A stretch of 64,000 bases of DNA from Myxococcota bacterium (GTDB taxonomy: Bacteria; Myxococcota_A; UBA796; UBA9615; JAKLKC01), in contig JAKLKC010000033.1 in NCBI GenBank assembly GCA_023150875.1, forward strand, positions 1 to 64,000. The letters are read 5' to 3'. The notes below the pieces were generated by a model. That model saw only the letters and a program-made list of their open reading frames with translations, had not been told where the DNA came from and did not search any database. The stretch's first letter is position 1. Every line of letters starts with the position of its first letter. This document shows, one piece after another, positions 45,310 to 54,831 of the stretch. The translations under genes and the position numbers were made by a program.

Positions 45310-48300
45310 ATGACACTCCGCCCACACGCGCGCTTCCTCCTCCTCGCCGGCCTGGCGCTGGCGGGGGTCGCCTGCCTGAAGCCCCCCGAGGTCACGCCCG
45401 ACGACGACGCCACCGGCGACGACGACGACGCGGACGACGACGCCACCAACGCCCCGCCGGAGGCCGACATCGTCGCCCCCGACGAGGGGAGCGAGCACAC
45501 CCAGGGCCAGGACGTCGAGTTCGTGGCCTCCGCCAGCGACGACGGGGGCGCCGAGCACCTGACGGCCTCCTGGTCCAGCGACGTGGACGGCGGGCTGCAC
45601 TCGGGGGCCCCCACGGCCGGCGGCCTGGCCTCCTTCACCACCGACGCCCTGAGCCCCGGCGACCACGTGGTCACCCTGGTCGTCACCGACGGTGGCGGGC
45701 TCCAGGACAGCGACGTGCTCCGGCTGACGGTCGTGGCCACCAACCAGCCCCCGTCGGCGCCGAAGGTGGTGATCTCGCCACCGGGCCCCCAGGGGGACGA
45801 CGACCTCTTCTGCTTCGCCGTGGCCTCGGTGGACCCCGAGGGGGGCGAGGTGTCCTACGCGCTGTCCTGGGCCGTGGACGGCGTGGACGCGGGGATCGAG
45901 GGGGACACCGTCCCCGCGGACGCGACCACCCGCGACCAGACCTGGACCTGCTCCGCCGTCGCCCGGGACCCCGAGGGGGCGGAGAGCGACCCCGGCTCGG
46001 CCCAGGTGGTCATCGAGAACGCCTCCCCCTCCTTCACCTCCGTCTCCCTCGGCCCCTCCCCCGCCTCCGAGACCAGCCTGCTGGTCTGCGCCCCCGAGGG
46101 CTGGTCGGATCCCGACGGCGACGCCGAGGGAGCGCGGTTCGAGTGGCTTGTGGGCGGGGTAGCCGCGGGCCCGGAAGGAGCCGAGCTGGACGGGGCGTAC
46201 TTCGACCACTTCGACGAGGTCCAGTGCCGGGTGTTCCCGGACGACGGCGACGCCGAGGGCTCCCCCCTGGCCAGCAACGCCGTGACCATCGAGAACACGC
46301 CCCCCTCCACGCCCCCCGTGGCCATCGCCCCGGAGGCGCCGGGACCCGGAGACGTGCCGGAGTGCACCGCCGACCTCACGGGGCTCGACCCCGATCCCGA
46401 TCCCCTGGCGGTGGAGTACGCCTGGGAGGTGGACGGGGTTCTCCAGGCTTCCCAGACCGGGGCGGCCCTCGTGGGCGTCGACCTGGCGGTTGGCCAGGCG
46501 TGGACCTGCCGCGCCCGCGTCCACGACGGGTACGACTGGAGCGGCTGGGGCGAGGCGACGGTGACGGTCGTGCCCCGGGAGGGGGACCTGGTGGTGGTGG
46601 AGGTCATGGCGCGACCCACAGCGGTGGCGGACTCCTCCGGGGAGTGGTTCGAGGTGTGGAACCCCACGGAGCGCTTCGTCAGCCTCGCCGGCGTGACCAT
46701 CCGCGACGGGGCCGGCGGGGAGCACACCGTCGCCAGCGCGGGCGCGAGCCTCAGCATCCCCCCCGGGGAGCGAGCCGTCCTGGCGATCCGCGGCGATCCC
46801 TCCGCCAACGGTGGGGTGGAAGCGGACTACGTGTACGAGGGGATCGCCCTGGGGGACGGGGAGGGCGCCGTGTCCCTCTCCTACGCCGGCGTCCTCCTGG
46901 ACGAGGTCGCCTGGGGTGGCGGCGCGGGGTTCCCCGACGCGGCGGGGGCCTCCATGTCCCTGGCCCCCGGCTCCGACCACCTGGACAACGACCTCGGCGC
47001 CTCGTGGTGCCGCGCCACCAGCCTGATCTGGCAGGGCGGCGACTTCGGTACGCCGGGACAGGAGAACGACGACTGCGCCTGCGCGGCGTCGGACGCGGAC
47101 GGGGACGGGTTCGGGGACGACGGGAGCTGTGCGTCGCCTTGGGTGGACTGCGACGACGGGGACGCGGGGAGCCATCCCGGCGGATCGGACGCCTGTGACG
47201 ACGGCGTCGACCAGGACTGCTCCGGCGCGGACCTGCCCTGCGACTGCGCGTCCACCGACGAGGACGGCGACGGGTACGGCACGGCGGACGCGTGCGACCC
47301 CACCGACTGCGACGACACCGATCCGGGGATCTGGCCGGGCGCCGTGGAGGTGTGCGACGGCGACGACGAGGACTGTGACGGGGTGGCGGACAACGGCCAC
47401 GACGACGACGGCGACGGCTTCACCACCTGCGCTGGGGACTGCGACGACACCCGGTCCTCCGTGAAGCCCGGGGCGGCGGAGACATGCAACGGCCGGGACG
47501 ACGACTGCGACTGGCTGGTGGACGAGGGGTTCGACGCCGACGGCGACGGCTTCACCGTCTGTGGCGGGGACTGCCGGGACACGGACGCGGGCGTGTACTA
47601 CGGGGCGCCGGAGCTGTGCAACGACGTCGACGACGACTGCGACGGCCACGTGGACGAGGGCTTCGACACCGATGGCGACGGGTTCACCACGTGCGAGGGG
47701 GACTGCGACGACACCCGATCCGCGGTGAAGCCGGGGGCGCCGGAGCTCTGTAACGGCTTTGACGACGACTGCGACACCGGGGTCGACGAGGGCTTCGACG
47801 TCGACGGCGACGGTTGGACCGTCTGCGAAGGGGACTGCAACGACGGCCGCCCCCAGACCTGGCCCGGCGCCTTCGAGGGCTGCAACGGCACGGACGACGA
47901 CTGCGACGGCCTCGTGGACGAGGGATACGACGGGGACGGCGACGGCCACACCTCGTGCGCGGGGGACTGCGACGACGCCGATCCCGCCATCCGCCCCGGG
48001 GCGGCCGACACCTGCGACGACGGGATCGACCAGGACTGCAACGGGGCGGACCGCCCCTGCGGGTGCGACGAGACCGACTTCGACGGGGACGGCTACGGCA
48101 CAGCAGAGCTGTGCGGCGCGTCGGTGGACTGCGACGACACCGATCCCGCCGTCCACCCGGGCGCCGTGGAGACATGCGACCTCGTGGACGAGGACTGCGA
48201 CGGCGTCGTGGACGAGGGGTTCGACGTGGACGGCGACGGATACAGGACGTGCACGGGGGACTGCAACGACGAGAACGAGGCCGTGAACCCGGGACGCGCG

Positions 48301-48885
48301 GAGGTGTGCAACCTCGTGGACGACGACTGCGACGGACTCCTGGACGAGGGGTACGACGGGGACGGCGACGGTTGGACAGCCTGCGGCGGGGACTGCGACG
48401 ACGGGGACGGGCACGTGAACCCCGGGGCGGCGGAGGCGTGCAACGGGATGAACGACGACTGCGACGGCGAGGTCGACGAGCGGAACGCCACGGGGTGCTA
48501 CGAGTACCTGACCGACTACGACGGCGATGGATTCGGGGTGGGAACCCCCGCCTGCCTGTGCGAGCCGCAGGCGCCCTACACCGCGACCGAAGGGGGGGAC
48601 TGCCACGACGGGGACGCCGACGCCTTCCCGGGTCAGCGCGAGTACTTCGACAGCCCGCGGCCGGACGGCTCGTTCGACTACGACTGCAACGGGAACGCGG
48701 AGCGGCGGTGGGCCGTCATGTCGAGCTGTGACCTGGATTTCGCGTGCATCGGTGCCGGCCCGGGATGGCGGGACTACGTCCCAAGCTGCGGGGTCGGCTC
48801 GTACTACACCGAGAGGTGCGCCGTCGACCTCTTCACGGGGTGCTTCGACGACTACGTCTACGTGCTCACGCAGCAGTGCCGGTAG
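45310..48885 (+). CDS. Large surface lipoprotein: Ig/PKD-like domains, lamin-tail domain, MopE array
   Basis: 1191 residues from ATG 45310. Lipobox LAGVAC, acidic linker (DDDATGDDDDADDD), four PKD/cadherin-like repeats (about 45-420, each near VDPEGGEVSYALSWAVDGVD type words), a lamin-tail-like domain (about 425-580: VVVEVMARP, GEWFEVWNP, DEVAWGGG), then about a dozen MopE-type motifs in tandem (DCDDTRSSVKPGAAETCNG, DDDCDGLVDEGYDGDGDG). Such motifs were named after MopE, a copper-binding surface protein of methanotrophs. A metal role here is inference. The C-terminal 100 residues contain several cysteines. Confidence 0.8.
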   Translation: MTLRPHARFLLLAGLALAGVACLKPPEVTPDDDATGDDDDADDDATNAPPEADIVAPDEGSEHTQGQDVEFVASASDDGGAEHLTASWSSDVDGGLHSGAPTAGGLASFTTDALSPGDHVVTLVVTDGGGLQDSDVLRLTVVATNQPPSAPKVVISPPGPQGDDDLFCFAVASVDPEGGEVSYALSWAVDGVDAGIEGDTVPADATTRDQTWTCSAVARDPEGAESDPGSAQVVIENASPSFTSVSLGPSPASETSLLVCAPEGWSDPDGDAEGARFEWLVGGVAAGPEGAELDGAYFDHFDEVQCRVFPDDGDAEGSPLASNAVTIENTPPSTPPVAIAPEAPGPGDVPECTADLTGLDPDPDPLAVEYAWEVDGVLQASQTGAALVGVDLAVGQAWTCRARVHDGYDWSGWGEATVTVVPREGDLVVVEVMARPTAVADSSGEWFEVWNPTERFVSLAGVTIRDGAGGEHTVASAGASLSIPPGERAVLAIRGDPSANGGVEADYVYEGIALGDGEGAVSLSYAGVLLDEVAWGGGAGFPDAAGASMSLAPGSDHLDNDLGASWCRATSLIWQGGDFGTPGQENDDCACAASDADGDGFGDDGSCASPWVDCDDGDAGSHPGGSDACDDGVDQDCSGADLPCDCASTDEDGDGYGTADACDPTDCDDTDPGIWPGAVEVCDGDDEDCDGVADNGHDDDGDGFTTCAGDCDDTRSSVKPGAAETCNGRDDDCDWLVDEGFDADGDGFTVCGGDCRDTDAGVYYGAPELCNDVDDDCDGHVDEGFDTDGDGFTTCEGDCDDTRSAVKPGAPELCNGFDDDCDTGVDEGFDVDGDGWTVCEGDCNDGRPQTWPGAFEGCNGTDDDCDGLVDEGYDGDGDGHTSCAGDCDDADPAIRPGAADTCDDGIDQDCNGADRPCGCDETDFDGDGYGTAELCGASVDCDDTDPAVHPGAVETCDLVDEDCDGVVDEGFDVDGDGYRTCTGDCNDENEAVNPGRAEVCNLVDDDCDGLLDEGYDGDGDGWTACGGDCDDGDGHVNPGAAEACNGMNDDCDGEVDERNATGCYEYLTDYDGDGFGVGTPACLCEPQAPYTATEGGDCHDGDADAFPGQREYFDSPRPDGSFDYDCNGNAERRWAVMSSCDLDFACIGAGPGWRDYVPSCGVGSYYTERCAVDLFTGCFDDYVYVLTQQCR

Positions 48886-48894
48886 GAGCAGGCT

Positions 48895-49572
48895 CTACTC
48901 CGTCTCGGGCTCCGAGACGGGCCACATGCCGATCTCCACGATCTGGGCCATCGACGTGCCGTCGTCGCCCGGGGTGTCCTCAGTCTTGCTGCCCGTCGCC
49001 TGGACCATGCCGGTGGTCCCGGTCTCGGACACGCTCCCCGAGACCCGGGAGGTCACGTCGTCGAACTCGGTGGGATCCATGTAGTCCGTGAGGGCGAAGG
49101 TGCCCTCCAGGCCGTCCGGATCGAAGTCCACGTAGAAGGTGGCGGACCCGGCGTGCTCGGCGTTCAGCACCACGCTCCACTCCTCGGCGAAGGCGCCGTC
49201 GTCGGTGGCGAGGTGCAGGACGGCGTCGATCTCCAGCCGGTCCTCGCACATCGCCGCCGCCGCCTCCATGCCGTCCCCGTCGTGCTCGGCGGGCTCGGAA
49301 TCCACGAAGCGCACGGCACCGCCGACGTCCACGGCCTCGACGGTCACCGTGGTCTGGCTGCCCCCCGTCCACTCCAGGGTCGCCGTGCGGGGGCCGGTCA
49401 CGAGGGCCAGCACGTCGGCCCCGGAGAAGCCCAGGGCCGAGACCTCGCCCGGGGCGAGATCGGTCTTCACCTCGTCGCAGCCCGCGGCGGCGTCCTCTCC
49501 GTGGTTCGGACCGCACCCGGCGGCGAGGAGGAGGGGCAGGGCGAGGGCGGGGGTGAGGAGGGTGGGACGCAT
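48895..49572 (-). CDS. Hypothetical lipoprotein
   Basis: 225 residues from ATG 49572, the start that gives a signal peptide (LLTPALALPLLLAAGCGP). Beta-rich, acidic, with Thr/Ser-rich stretches near the end (SRVSGSVSETGTTGMVQATG). No family recognised. It is tail-to-tail with the large lipoprotein gene (9 bases apart) and probably surface-exposed. Confidence 0.65.
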   Translation of the reverse strand: MRPTLLTPALALPLLLAAGCGPNHGEDAAAGCDEVKTDLAPGEVSALGFSGADVLALVTGPRTATLEWTGGSQTTVTVEAVDVGGAVRFVDSEPAEHDGDGMEAAAAMCEDRLEIDAVLHLATDDGAFAEEWSVVLNAEHAGSATFYVDFDPDGLEGTFALTDYMDPTEFDDVTSRVSGSVSETGTTGMVQATGSKTEDTPGDDGTSMAQIVEIGMWPVSEPETE

Positions 49573-49699
49573 GGTCGACTCCGTCTGCGGGTGGGAGGGG
49601 GACACGTCCGCACGCCGCCCGACGGGGACGGGGCGCGGGGCGCACGGCCTCCCCATGACCACGCTCCGTACCACCCGACCGGGCGCGGCGCGGCCCGGA

Positions 49700-50773
49700 T
49701 CAGCCCCGGCGCGAGGGGCTCTCCAGGCGGAGCACCCCCCGGGGGCAGACCTCGGCGCACAGGCCGCAGCCCACGCAGCTCGCCCGGGTGAAGCTCTGGT
49801 TGGCCTGGGCGTAGGCCCGGACGTCGATCCCCATCTCGCAGTAGGTCGAGCACATCCCGCACGAGATGCACATGTCCCGCTTCACCCGGATCCGGAAGCG
49901 GCCCGCCTTCTGGAGCAGGCCGATGGCCGCCGCCATGGGGCAGCCGAAGCGGCACCACAGCCGGGTGCCCCCCAGGGGGTAGAGGGCGACGCCCACGATC
50001 CCCGAGAAGATCGAGGCGACGAAGAGCCCGTAGAACCAGCGGAAACCGTCGGCGGCGCGGGCCAGCGGCGATCCGTCGGGCACGAGGGCGGCGGCGAACC
50101 ACAGGGCGGTGCCCGACACGGCGAGCGCCAGCACGGCGTGGATGGAGACCTTCTCCACGCTCCACGAGCGCCGGGACTTGCTGGACAGGTGGCGCCACGG
50201 CTCGCCGAAGGTGTTGGCGAGGCCGCCGCAGCCGCACACCCACGAGCAGTACCAGCGCTTGCCGAAGGCCAGGGTCATCGCCGGCACCAGCACCAGCGAT
50301 CCCACGAAGCCGTAGCCCACGAAGACCGGCCCCAGGGCCTGGAAGCCCCGGGGATCGAGGGCGTCCATCTTGAGGGGCCAGAAATAGGTCAGGTAGTAGG
50401 CGGGCTGGTGGAAGAACTCCAGGACGTGGGGGATGGCGAAGGCGAAGACCACCTGCACCGCCATCACCACCGACGTGCGCACCACCTGGTAGCGGTTGTG
50501 CCGGTACTTCCGCAGCATCCACAGGCCCCCACCCACCACCGCCACGGTGTAGAGGGCGCCGTACAGGGTCCAGCGGCTCGGCTCGATGGGGGGGGGCAGC
50601 GCGGAGAACAGGCCGCGGGCGACGGCGTCCAGGTCCACCCCCACCCGGGCGCCGAGGCCCGGGAAGAAGAGCACCAGGTAGAAGGCCATGAGCACCGCCG
50701 CCAGGGCCCAGGCGGTGAGCCCCCGGTGCTTGAGGTCGTGGAGCCACCACCCGGTGGGGGACTGGACGCGCAT
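49700..50773 (-). CDS. NapH/CcoG-like polytopic Fe-S membrane protein
   Basis: 357 residues from ATG 50773. Five or so membrane helices with YCSWVCGCGG and WCRFGCPM, the two Cys pairs typical of NapH/NosR/CcoG-type proteins, then a C-terminal bacterioferredoxin part (CISCGMCSTYC and CVGCGLCAEVCP) for two [4Fe-4S] clusters. CcoG reduces copper for cbb3-type oxidase assembly; NapH and NosR pass quinol electrons. Lying downstream of SURF1, SCO1 and CtaG genes on the same strand, a copper or electron-transfer role in oxidase assembly is the likely reading. Confidence 0.8.
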   Translation of the reverse strand: MRVQSPTGWWLHDLKHRGLTAWALAAVLMAFYLVLFFPGLGARVGVDLDAVARGLFSALPPPIEPSRWTLYGALYTVAVVGGGLWMLRKYRHNRYQVVRTSVVMAVQVVFAFAIPHVLEFFHQPAYYLTYFWPLKMDALDPRGFQALGPVFVGYGFVGSLVLVPAMTLAFGKRWYCSWVCGCGGLANTFGEPWRHLSSKSRRSWSVEKVSIHAVLALAVSGTALWFAAALVPDGSPLARAADGFRWFYGLFVASIFSGIVGVALYPLGGTRLWCRFGCPMAAAIGLLQKAGRFRIRVKRDMCISCGMCSTYCEMGIDVRAYAQANQSFTRASCVGCGLCAEVCPRGVLRLESPSRRG

Positions 50774-51055
50774 CCGCTCGGATCCCGGGCCGCGGGGACG
50801 CCCCCGATCAGGGGGAGGTCCCGGACCTCGCTGCGGTGGAGGGGGGAAGTGTCCCGCCCATGTTCGCACGATACGACGGGCCACGGGGCGCCGGGCACGG
50901 AAGCGGGGGGCGGCGAGGCACGGGGCGCGGGCGGTGGCACGGGCACGGACTCCCTCGCCAGGGCGCGCATCGCGCGCCGAAGACCCACCGGGGCGAGGAT
51001 GGCACCGGCGGGGACCGGGTCGCGGAGCCGGCCGTCCGCCCTCGATCCCCGGGGA

Positions 51056-51862
51056 TCACCCCCGCGGCCCCGGCCGCGACCCGACGTCACGGCCATGACC
51101 CCCACGGCGGGCCATGCCGGTCCAGGTCCCCAGCAGGGCCAGGGCCAGGCCGTACCAGGTGAGGGCGTACTGGAGGTGGGGGCGGCCCTGGTGGGTGGAG
51201 GTCCACCCTGGGGCGGGCCAGGAGGGCGGCGGCCCCCGGGGGGGATCGTCCTGGCGTTCGCCCTCCCGGACGAACCAGCCGGGGTCTTCGATGCCCAACG
51301 CCCGGGCCATGGGGATGGGGGCGACGTGGTTCCAGCGGCGCACCCGGCCACCCAGGTCCTGGGAGTCGGTGGCCGCCGCCTCGGGGAACCACTCCGACGC
51401 GTCCCGGGCGAGGCCCCGCAGCTCGACGGGGCCGGCGGCCTCGGCCCTCGCTCGGGAGAGGGCCTCGTCGAAGCCGTCCCGGGGCACGAAGCCCCGGTCC
51501 ACCAGCACCGTCCCCCCCGGGCCGGGGCGCCATTCGAAGGGCACCACCAGGCGGTAGCCCGGGATCCCGAGCCAGTACTGGCGCCCCACCACCAGGGTGC
51601 GGTCCCAGTCCCAGCGCCCCTCCAGCACCACCCGCCGGAAGTCCACCTCCCCGGGATCCGGGGGCTCCGGTCCCAGGTCCGCCTCCCCGAGGGAAGGCGC
51701 GGCGACCCGCTCGTCCATGAGGGCCTGGACCTCCCGGGCCTCGCCCATGCGGCGCACCTGCCAGGTCCCCAGGCCGCACAGGAGGACGAACACCGGCAGG
51801 GCCGCCAGGGTGAGGCGGAGGGAGGGCCGGAACCGGCCCCGGGGTGCGCCCCCCGCGGTCAC
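51056..51862 (-). CDS. SURF1-family cytochrome oxidase assembly protein
   Basis: 268 residues from GTG 51862, which overlaps the TGA of the SCO1 remnant by GTGA. N-terminal helix (LTLAALPVFVLLCGLGTWQV), the conserved GLGTWQVRR, GRWDWDRTLVV and LVDRGFVP motifs, and a C-terminal helix (LTWYGLALALLGTW). SURF1 helps insert haem a into subunit I of aa3-type oxidases. This full copy was kept while a 16-codon fragment of the same gene remains at 60399-60447 beyond cassette 2. Confidence 0.87.
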   Translation of the reverse strand: MTAGGAPRGRFRPSLRLTLAALPVFVLLCGLGTWQVRRMGEAREVQALMDERVAAPSLGEADLGPEPPDPGEVDFRRVVLEGRWDWDRTLVVGRQYWLGIPGYRLVVPFEWRPGPGGTVLVDRGFVPRDGFDEALSRARAEAAGPVELRGLARDASEWFPEAAATDSQDLGGRVRRWNHVAPIPMARALGIEDPGWFVREGERQDDPPRGPPPSWPAPGWTSTHQGRPHLQYALTWYGLALALLGTWTGMARRGGHGRDVGSRPGPRG

Positions 51863-52001
51863 GATCCGCCCCCCGCCATGAGCTTCCTCAGGTCCCGCTC
51901 CACGTCGCCGATCCCGTCGGTGTCGGGGGAATAGTAGCCCCGGATCCGGCCCACGGCGTCCACCAGGACGAAGGAGTTGCCGTGGAGGATGGTGGGGGGC
52001 G
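51859..52001 (-). pseudogene. 3' end of a second SCO1 copy
   Basis: Encodes only the C-terminal 47 or so residues of SCO1 (ILHGNSFVLVDAVGRIRGYY to LMAGGGS). It matches 60444-60586 with two or three differences. It has no start and joins abruptly at 52001/52002 to a piece of the MauG-like gene, the 1282 bases 60587-61868 of the right copy being absent here. Confidence 0.9.
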
Positions 52002-52332
52002 CGGTCGACGGCCTCCCGGTCCCGGGGCGCCATCGCCCCCCAGGCGGCGGCCTCGGGGGAGCCGCCTTCGGGATCGGGACGGGCGGCGGGGGGGAAGCGG
52101 GCCGGATCGGAGAAGTCGGGGAGGGGTCCAAAGAGGGCCTCGTAGCGCTCCCGGTGGGTGCCGCCGACGTGGCGGACCACGGCCATCCGGTTGCCCCCCA
52201 TCTCGACGGCGGCCTCGATGGGGCCGAGGGCCTGGGACCAGGCGCTGTCCTTGCGCCCGTCCCGGAACTGCCAGGGGGACCAGGCCGCCCCCAGCAGGGT
52301 GGGGGCGTTGCGGGGGGCCTCGCCCACGCCCC
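52002..52332 (-). pseudogene. Internal fragment of a second MauG/CcpA-like gene
   Basis: 331 bases matching 61869-62199 with scattered substitutions. The fragment covers the segment around WQFRDGRKDSAWSQALGPIE and the peptides after it. It has neither start nor end and is not translated as part of anything sensible. The match stops at 52332, the left border of cassette 2. Confidence 0.9.
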
Positions 52333-52532
52333 CCCCTTCGGACGCCGCCAGGCTCCGGCTTGCCCCCGAACTGCGCCAAAAGCCACATGAAGCAGGCCCC
52401 ACGCCAAGTCGTCGGCGCGGAGGGCCCGACGATTTGGGACTTGACGACGGGGTGGCCACAAAGTAGCGTCTGGATGCCGCTCGCCACAGTGGGCAGTGAC
52501 GCTCCGCTAGTGCGAGCCGAGGAGGATCGGCC
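52333..52532. other. Non-coding left end of cassette 2
   Basis: 200 bases with no gene. Less GC-rich than the neighbouring operon. No similarity by eye to the left end of cassette 1 and no inverted or direct repeats that would define a transposon end. The ribosome binding site AGGAGG (52520-52525) belongs to the next gene. Confidence 0.5.
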
Positions 52533-52912
52533 ATGATGTTCCGTGCGACGACCCATGCAAGGGGGCTGTATGCAGGCTCGGTCGGTGGTACACGTACTCG
52601 TTCAGGGTCCCGGTCGCTGTGGGGGAGCGGGTCAAGAACCTCTGCGTGTGGCTCACGGTCTACTCCCGACCGTCGAGCAACACCATCACCGTGTCTGTAA
52701 ACCACTCGGATGAGCTGCAGGCAGTTTTCTTCTTCACTCACACCTCGGACGTCGTGAGCAGCTCGTCCAGCGGTAGCACGGGCAAGTTCACCGGCGTCAT
52801 CGACATCGCCACGAAGGGGATGCTGGGCTCGTATGTCGAGGTCGTGTTGACCATCTCGGGAGCGGTCTCCAACAACGACCTCCAGGTGACCATCGAGGGC
52901 AACCCGTTCTGA
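52533..52912 (+). pseudogene. Small cassette protein (frameshifted)
   Basis: Relative of the small genes of cassette 1. ATG 52533 follows GAGGAGG. The frame from 52533 reads TTHARGLYAGSVGG and then goes wrong, while the frame from about 52589 reads YTYSFRVPVAVGERVKNLCV and continues to GSYVEVVLTISG at the end. Joining both gives a complete homologue of proteins A and B, so one base is missing at about 52587-52592. Either real decay or a sequencing error. As the sequence stands, only a shortened product from GTG 52619 would be possible. Confidence 0.8.
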
Positions 52913-52983
52913 CGCCAGGGGCCCGCCGGGGCTCCTTGCGGCGGTCGGTCGGCGCACGCGGAGCCACATCGGAGCCGAAGACG

Positions 52984-54708
52984 ATGGCAGTGGCGAACGA
53001 CGTGGAGGGACAGGAAACACCGCCTTGCGATGGAGAGGTGCGCTGCGGTTGCGGGGAACCTGCCGATGACCACGCCGTTGCGGTCCGGGCCGAGAGGCTT
53101 CGCCGTCGCGGACGGGAGGCGGGGTGTGGGTCTGGCGGCCTTGGCGAGTGCCCATCGGATGGCCGAAGTCCACGTGACCTGTGGTGTCACCAACCCCGAA
53201 GGAACGGTGGGGCCGCCGGCCCGAGTGGTCCGACGCACCAGAGCCCACGCACCCCAACAGCGTCCGAGGTCCACCAACGGCTCGCCCGCTTGAAGGAATG
53301 GCCTGCCCAGGCCAGCACCCACCCCTCCGCAAGCTCGGACGACCTTCCAGCGCCAGACGTATTCCGGCGACTCGCCCACATTCGGGGAAGGCCTGCCCAG
53401 GCGAGCCTCCCGCCCTCCGCTAGCCCGGGCGACGCGCCCACATCGGACATCCTCCGGCAACTCGCTCGCTTGAAGGGCTGGCCCACCCGCGCGACCTCCC
53501 GGCCCTCTGCAGGCTCCGACTACCTCCCGGCCTCGGACGTCCTCCGGCAACTCGCCCGCTTGAAGGGGTGGCCTACCCACGAGACCACCCAACCGTCTGC
53601 AGGCTCCGACTACCTCCCGGCTTCGGACGTCCTCCGGCAACTCGCCCGCCTGAAAGGGTGGATGGTCGAGCCGAGCCCGCCGGCCACACCACGACCGGAC
53701 GACCTGACCGCATCCGAGATCCTACAGCGGATAAGCCTGAGGGGATGGTCGGGCCGTGTCGGCAGCGCTGCCGCTGCTGCCACACCCAAAGATTCAACCT
53801 CGGGCGAGGTTGCCCCGTTCACGTGTCCGCGGGGCGATGGCGTGGGTCGTGTCGGCGGACCCGTGCGTTCCTGGTGCAGCAGCTCCAACAATCCTAGCGG
53901 GCCTCCCGGAAGTCCTGACGCCCATTCCACCTCGGGCGTGGGTGCAACCTCCGGGTTTGCTGAAAGTACGGCTCCCGCATCCTCCCGCAGCGACGTACTG
54001 CTCAGCTCTCTCCGACCGGGCGGTGATACCGACCCTTCCGCGGGTGACGGCTTGATCATCCCGGCCCCAGCCTCCCCACCTGGATCTCCGCTGCGGCGCA
54101 CCGGGCTCCCGGCCGGGTCAGGGGGCTTGCAGATTCAACCGCGCGAGTTCCCGCGCGACTTTTCAGATCGAAGGACTGGCCTCACGTTCCTGCGTTTTTC
54201 CGTCGATGACGGAGGTGCCGACGCCCGCAGGCACGGTACAACAGAACAACTGGTCCATGACGCGGAATTGCTGGGAGTCACGTTCATCAGACAGCTCAAC
54301 GACGCGGATGCTTACTTGAAGCACATGTGGGCCGGGGGCGGTGGTTTTAGGTGGCCTGAGCCCTTCGGGCCGTACTGGACGGGGGCGAGCGTCTGTGCTG
54401 GACCCAAGTGCGGCGGCGGCGGATCACCTATGCTTGAGCCCGGTCATTGTGATTACTCGGCTGACTCGGGTTCGGTACCGCCCGTCTTCCCTGCTCGGCT
54501 GCGCACCGTCATCGATGCCGCGGATCGCATGCAGCTGATTCCACAGCCCGGAGATCGTGGCGTGGGCAAACCGCCCTGGGAGCGGGCAGATCCCGACCTT
54601 CTCGCAGAGATGCGCGGTACCGTCGTCTTCAAGTGGGACTTCACAGACGGCACTGGAACACCGCGCCTCAACGCACCGTTTCGCCTCGGCAGTGTGGACA
54701 ACCGATAG
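52984..54708 (+). pseudogene. Hydrolase-like protein of cassette 2, N-terminal part (split by IS)
   Basis: About 574 residues from ATG 52984 (weak GGAG nine bases upstream; TTG 52936 is the longer option). Residues from about 100 to 250 are built from 30-residue repeats (LARLKGWP...PSAGSDYLPASDVLRQ). Ser/Pro-rich linkers follow, then the start of the catalytic domain (LTFLRFSVDDGG, IRQLNDADAYLKHMW), which matches cassette 1. The frame ends at a TAG (54706-54708) formed at the junction with the IS element. The continuing part of the gene is at 56373. Confidence 0.85.
53257..53745 (+). repeat. 90-base in-frame tandem repeats
   Basis: Units begin at 53281, 53371, 53461, 53551 and 53641 (last one partial), each coding for 30 residues around LARLKGWP, PSAGSDYLPASDVLRQ. 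The units at 53461 and 53551 are most alike, and outer units are more diverged. The absence of such repeats in cassette 1 means that this N-terminal region differs between the two hydrolase-like proteins. Confidence 0.88.
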
Positions 54709-54831
54709 AGTCCCGCCGAGTGGTGTACGAGACCTGAGCTGACGGAGAGTCCGTCGGTGAGGGTCTTGACGAGGGCCATCGGGTTCTCCGACAAGGGGGT
54801 TGCGAAGCCAACCCTGACGGAGGTGGACCCG

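Noticed and set aside
50774-51055. A gene or longer N-terminus between the SURF1 and NapH/CcoG-like genes
   Set aside because: The upstream extension (Pro/Gly-rich) lacks similarity to the family and the membrane protein starts naturally at 50773; I see no other gene in these 282 bases.
53281-53730. Possible CRISPR array in the 90-base repeats
   Set aside because: Repeats are in frame, without unique spacers, and vary like coding repeats; no cas genes are present.
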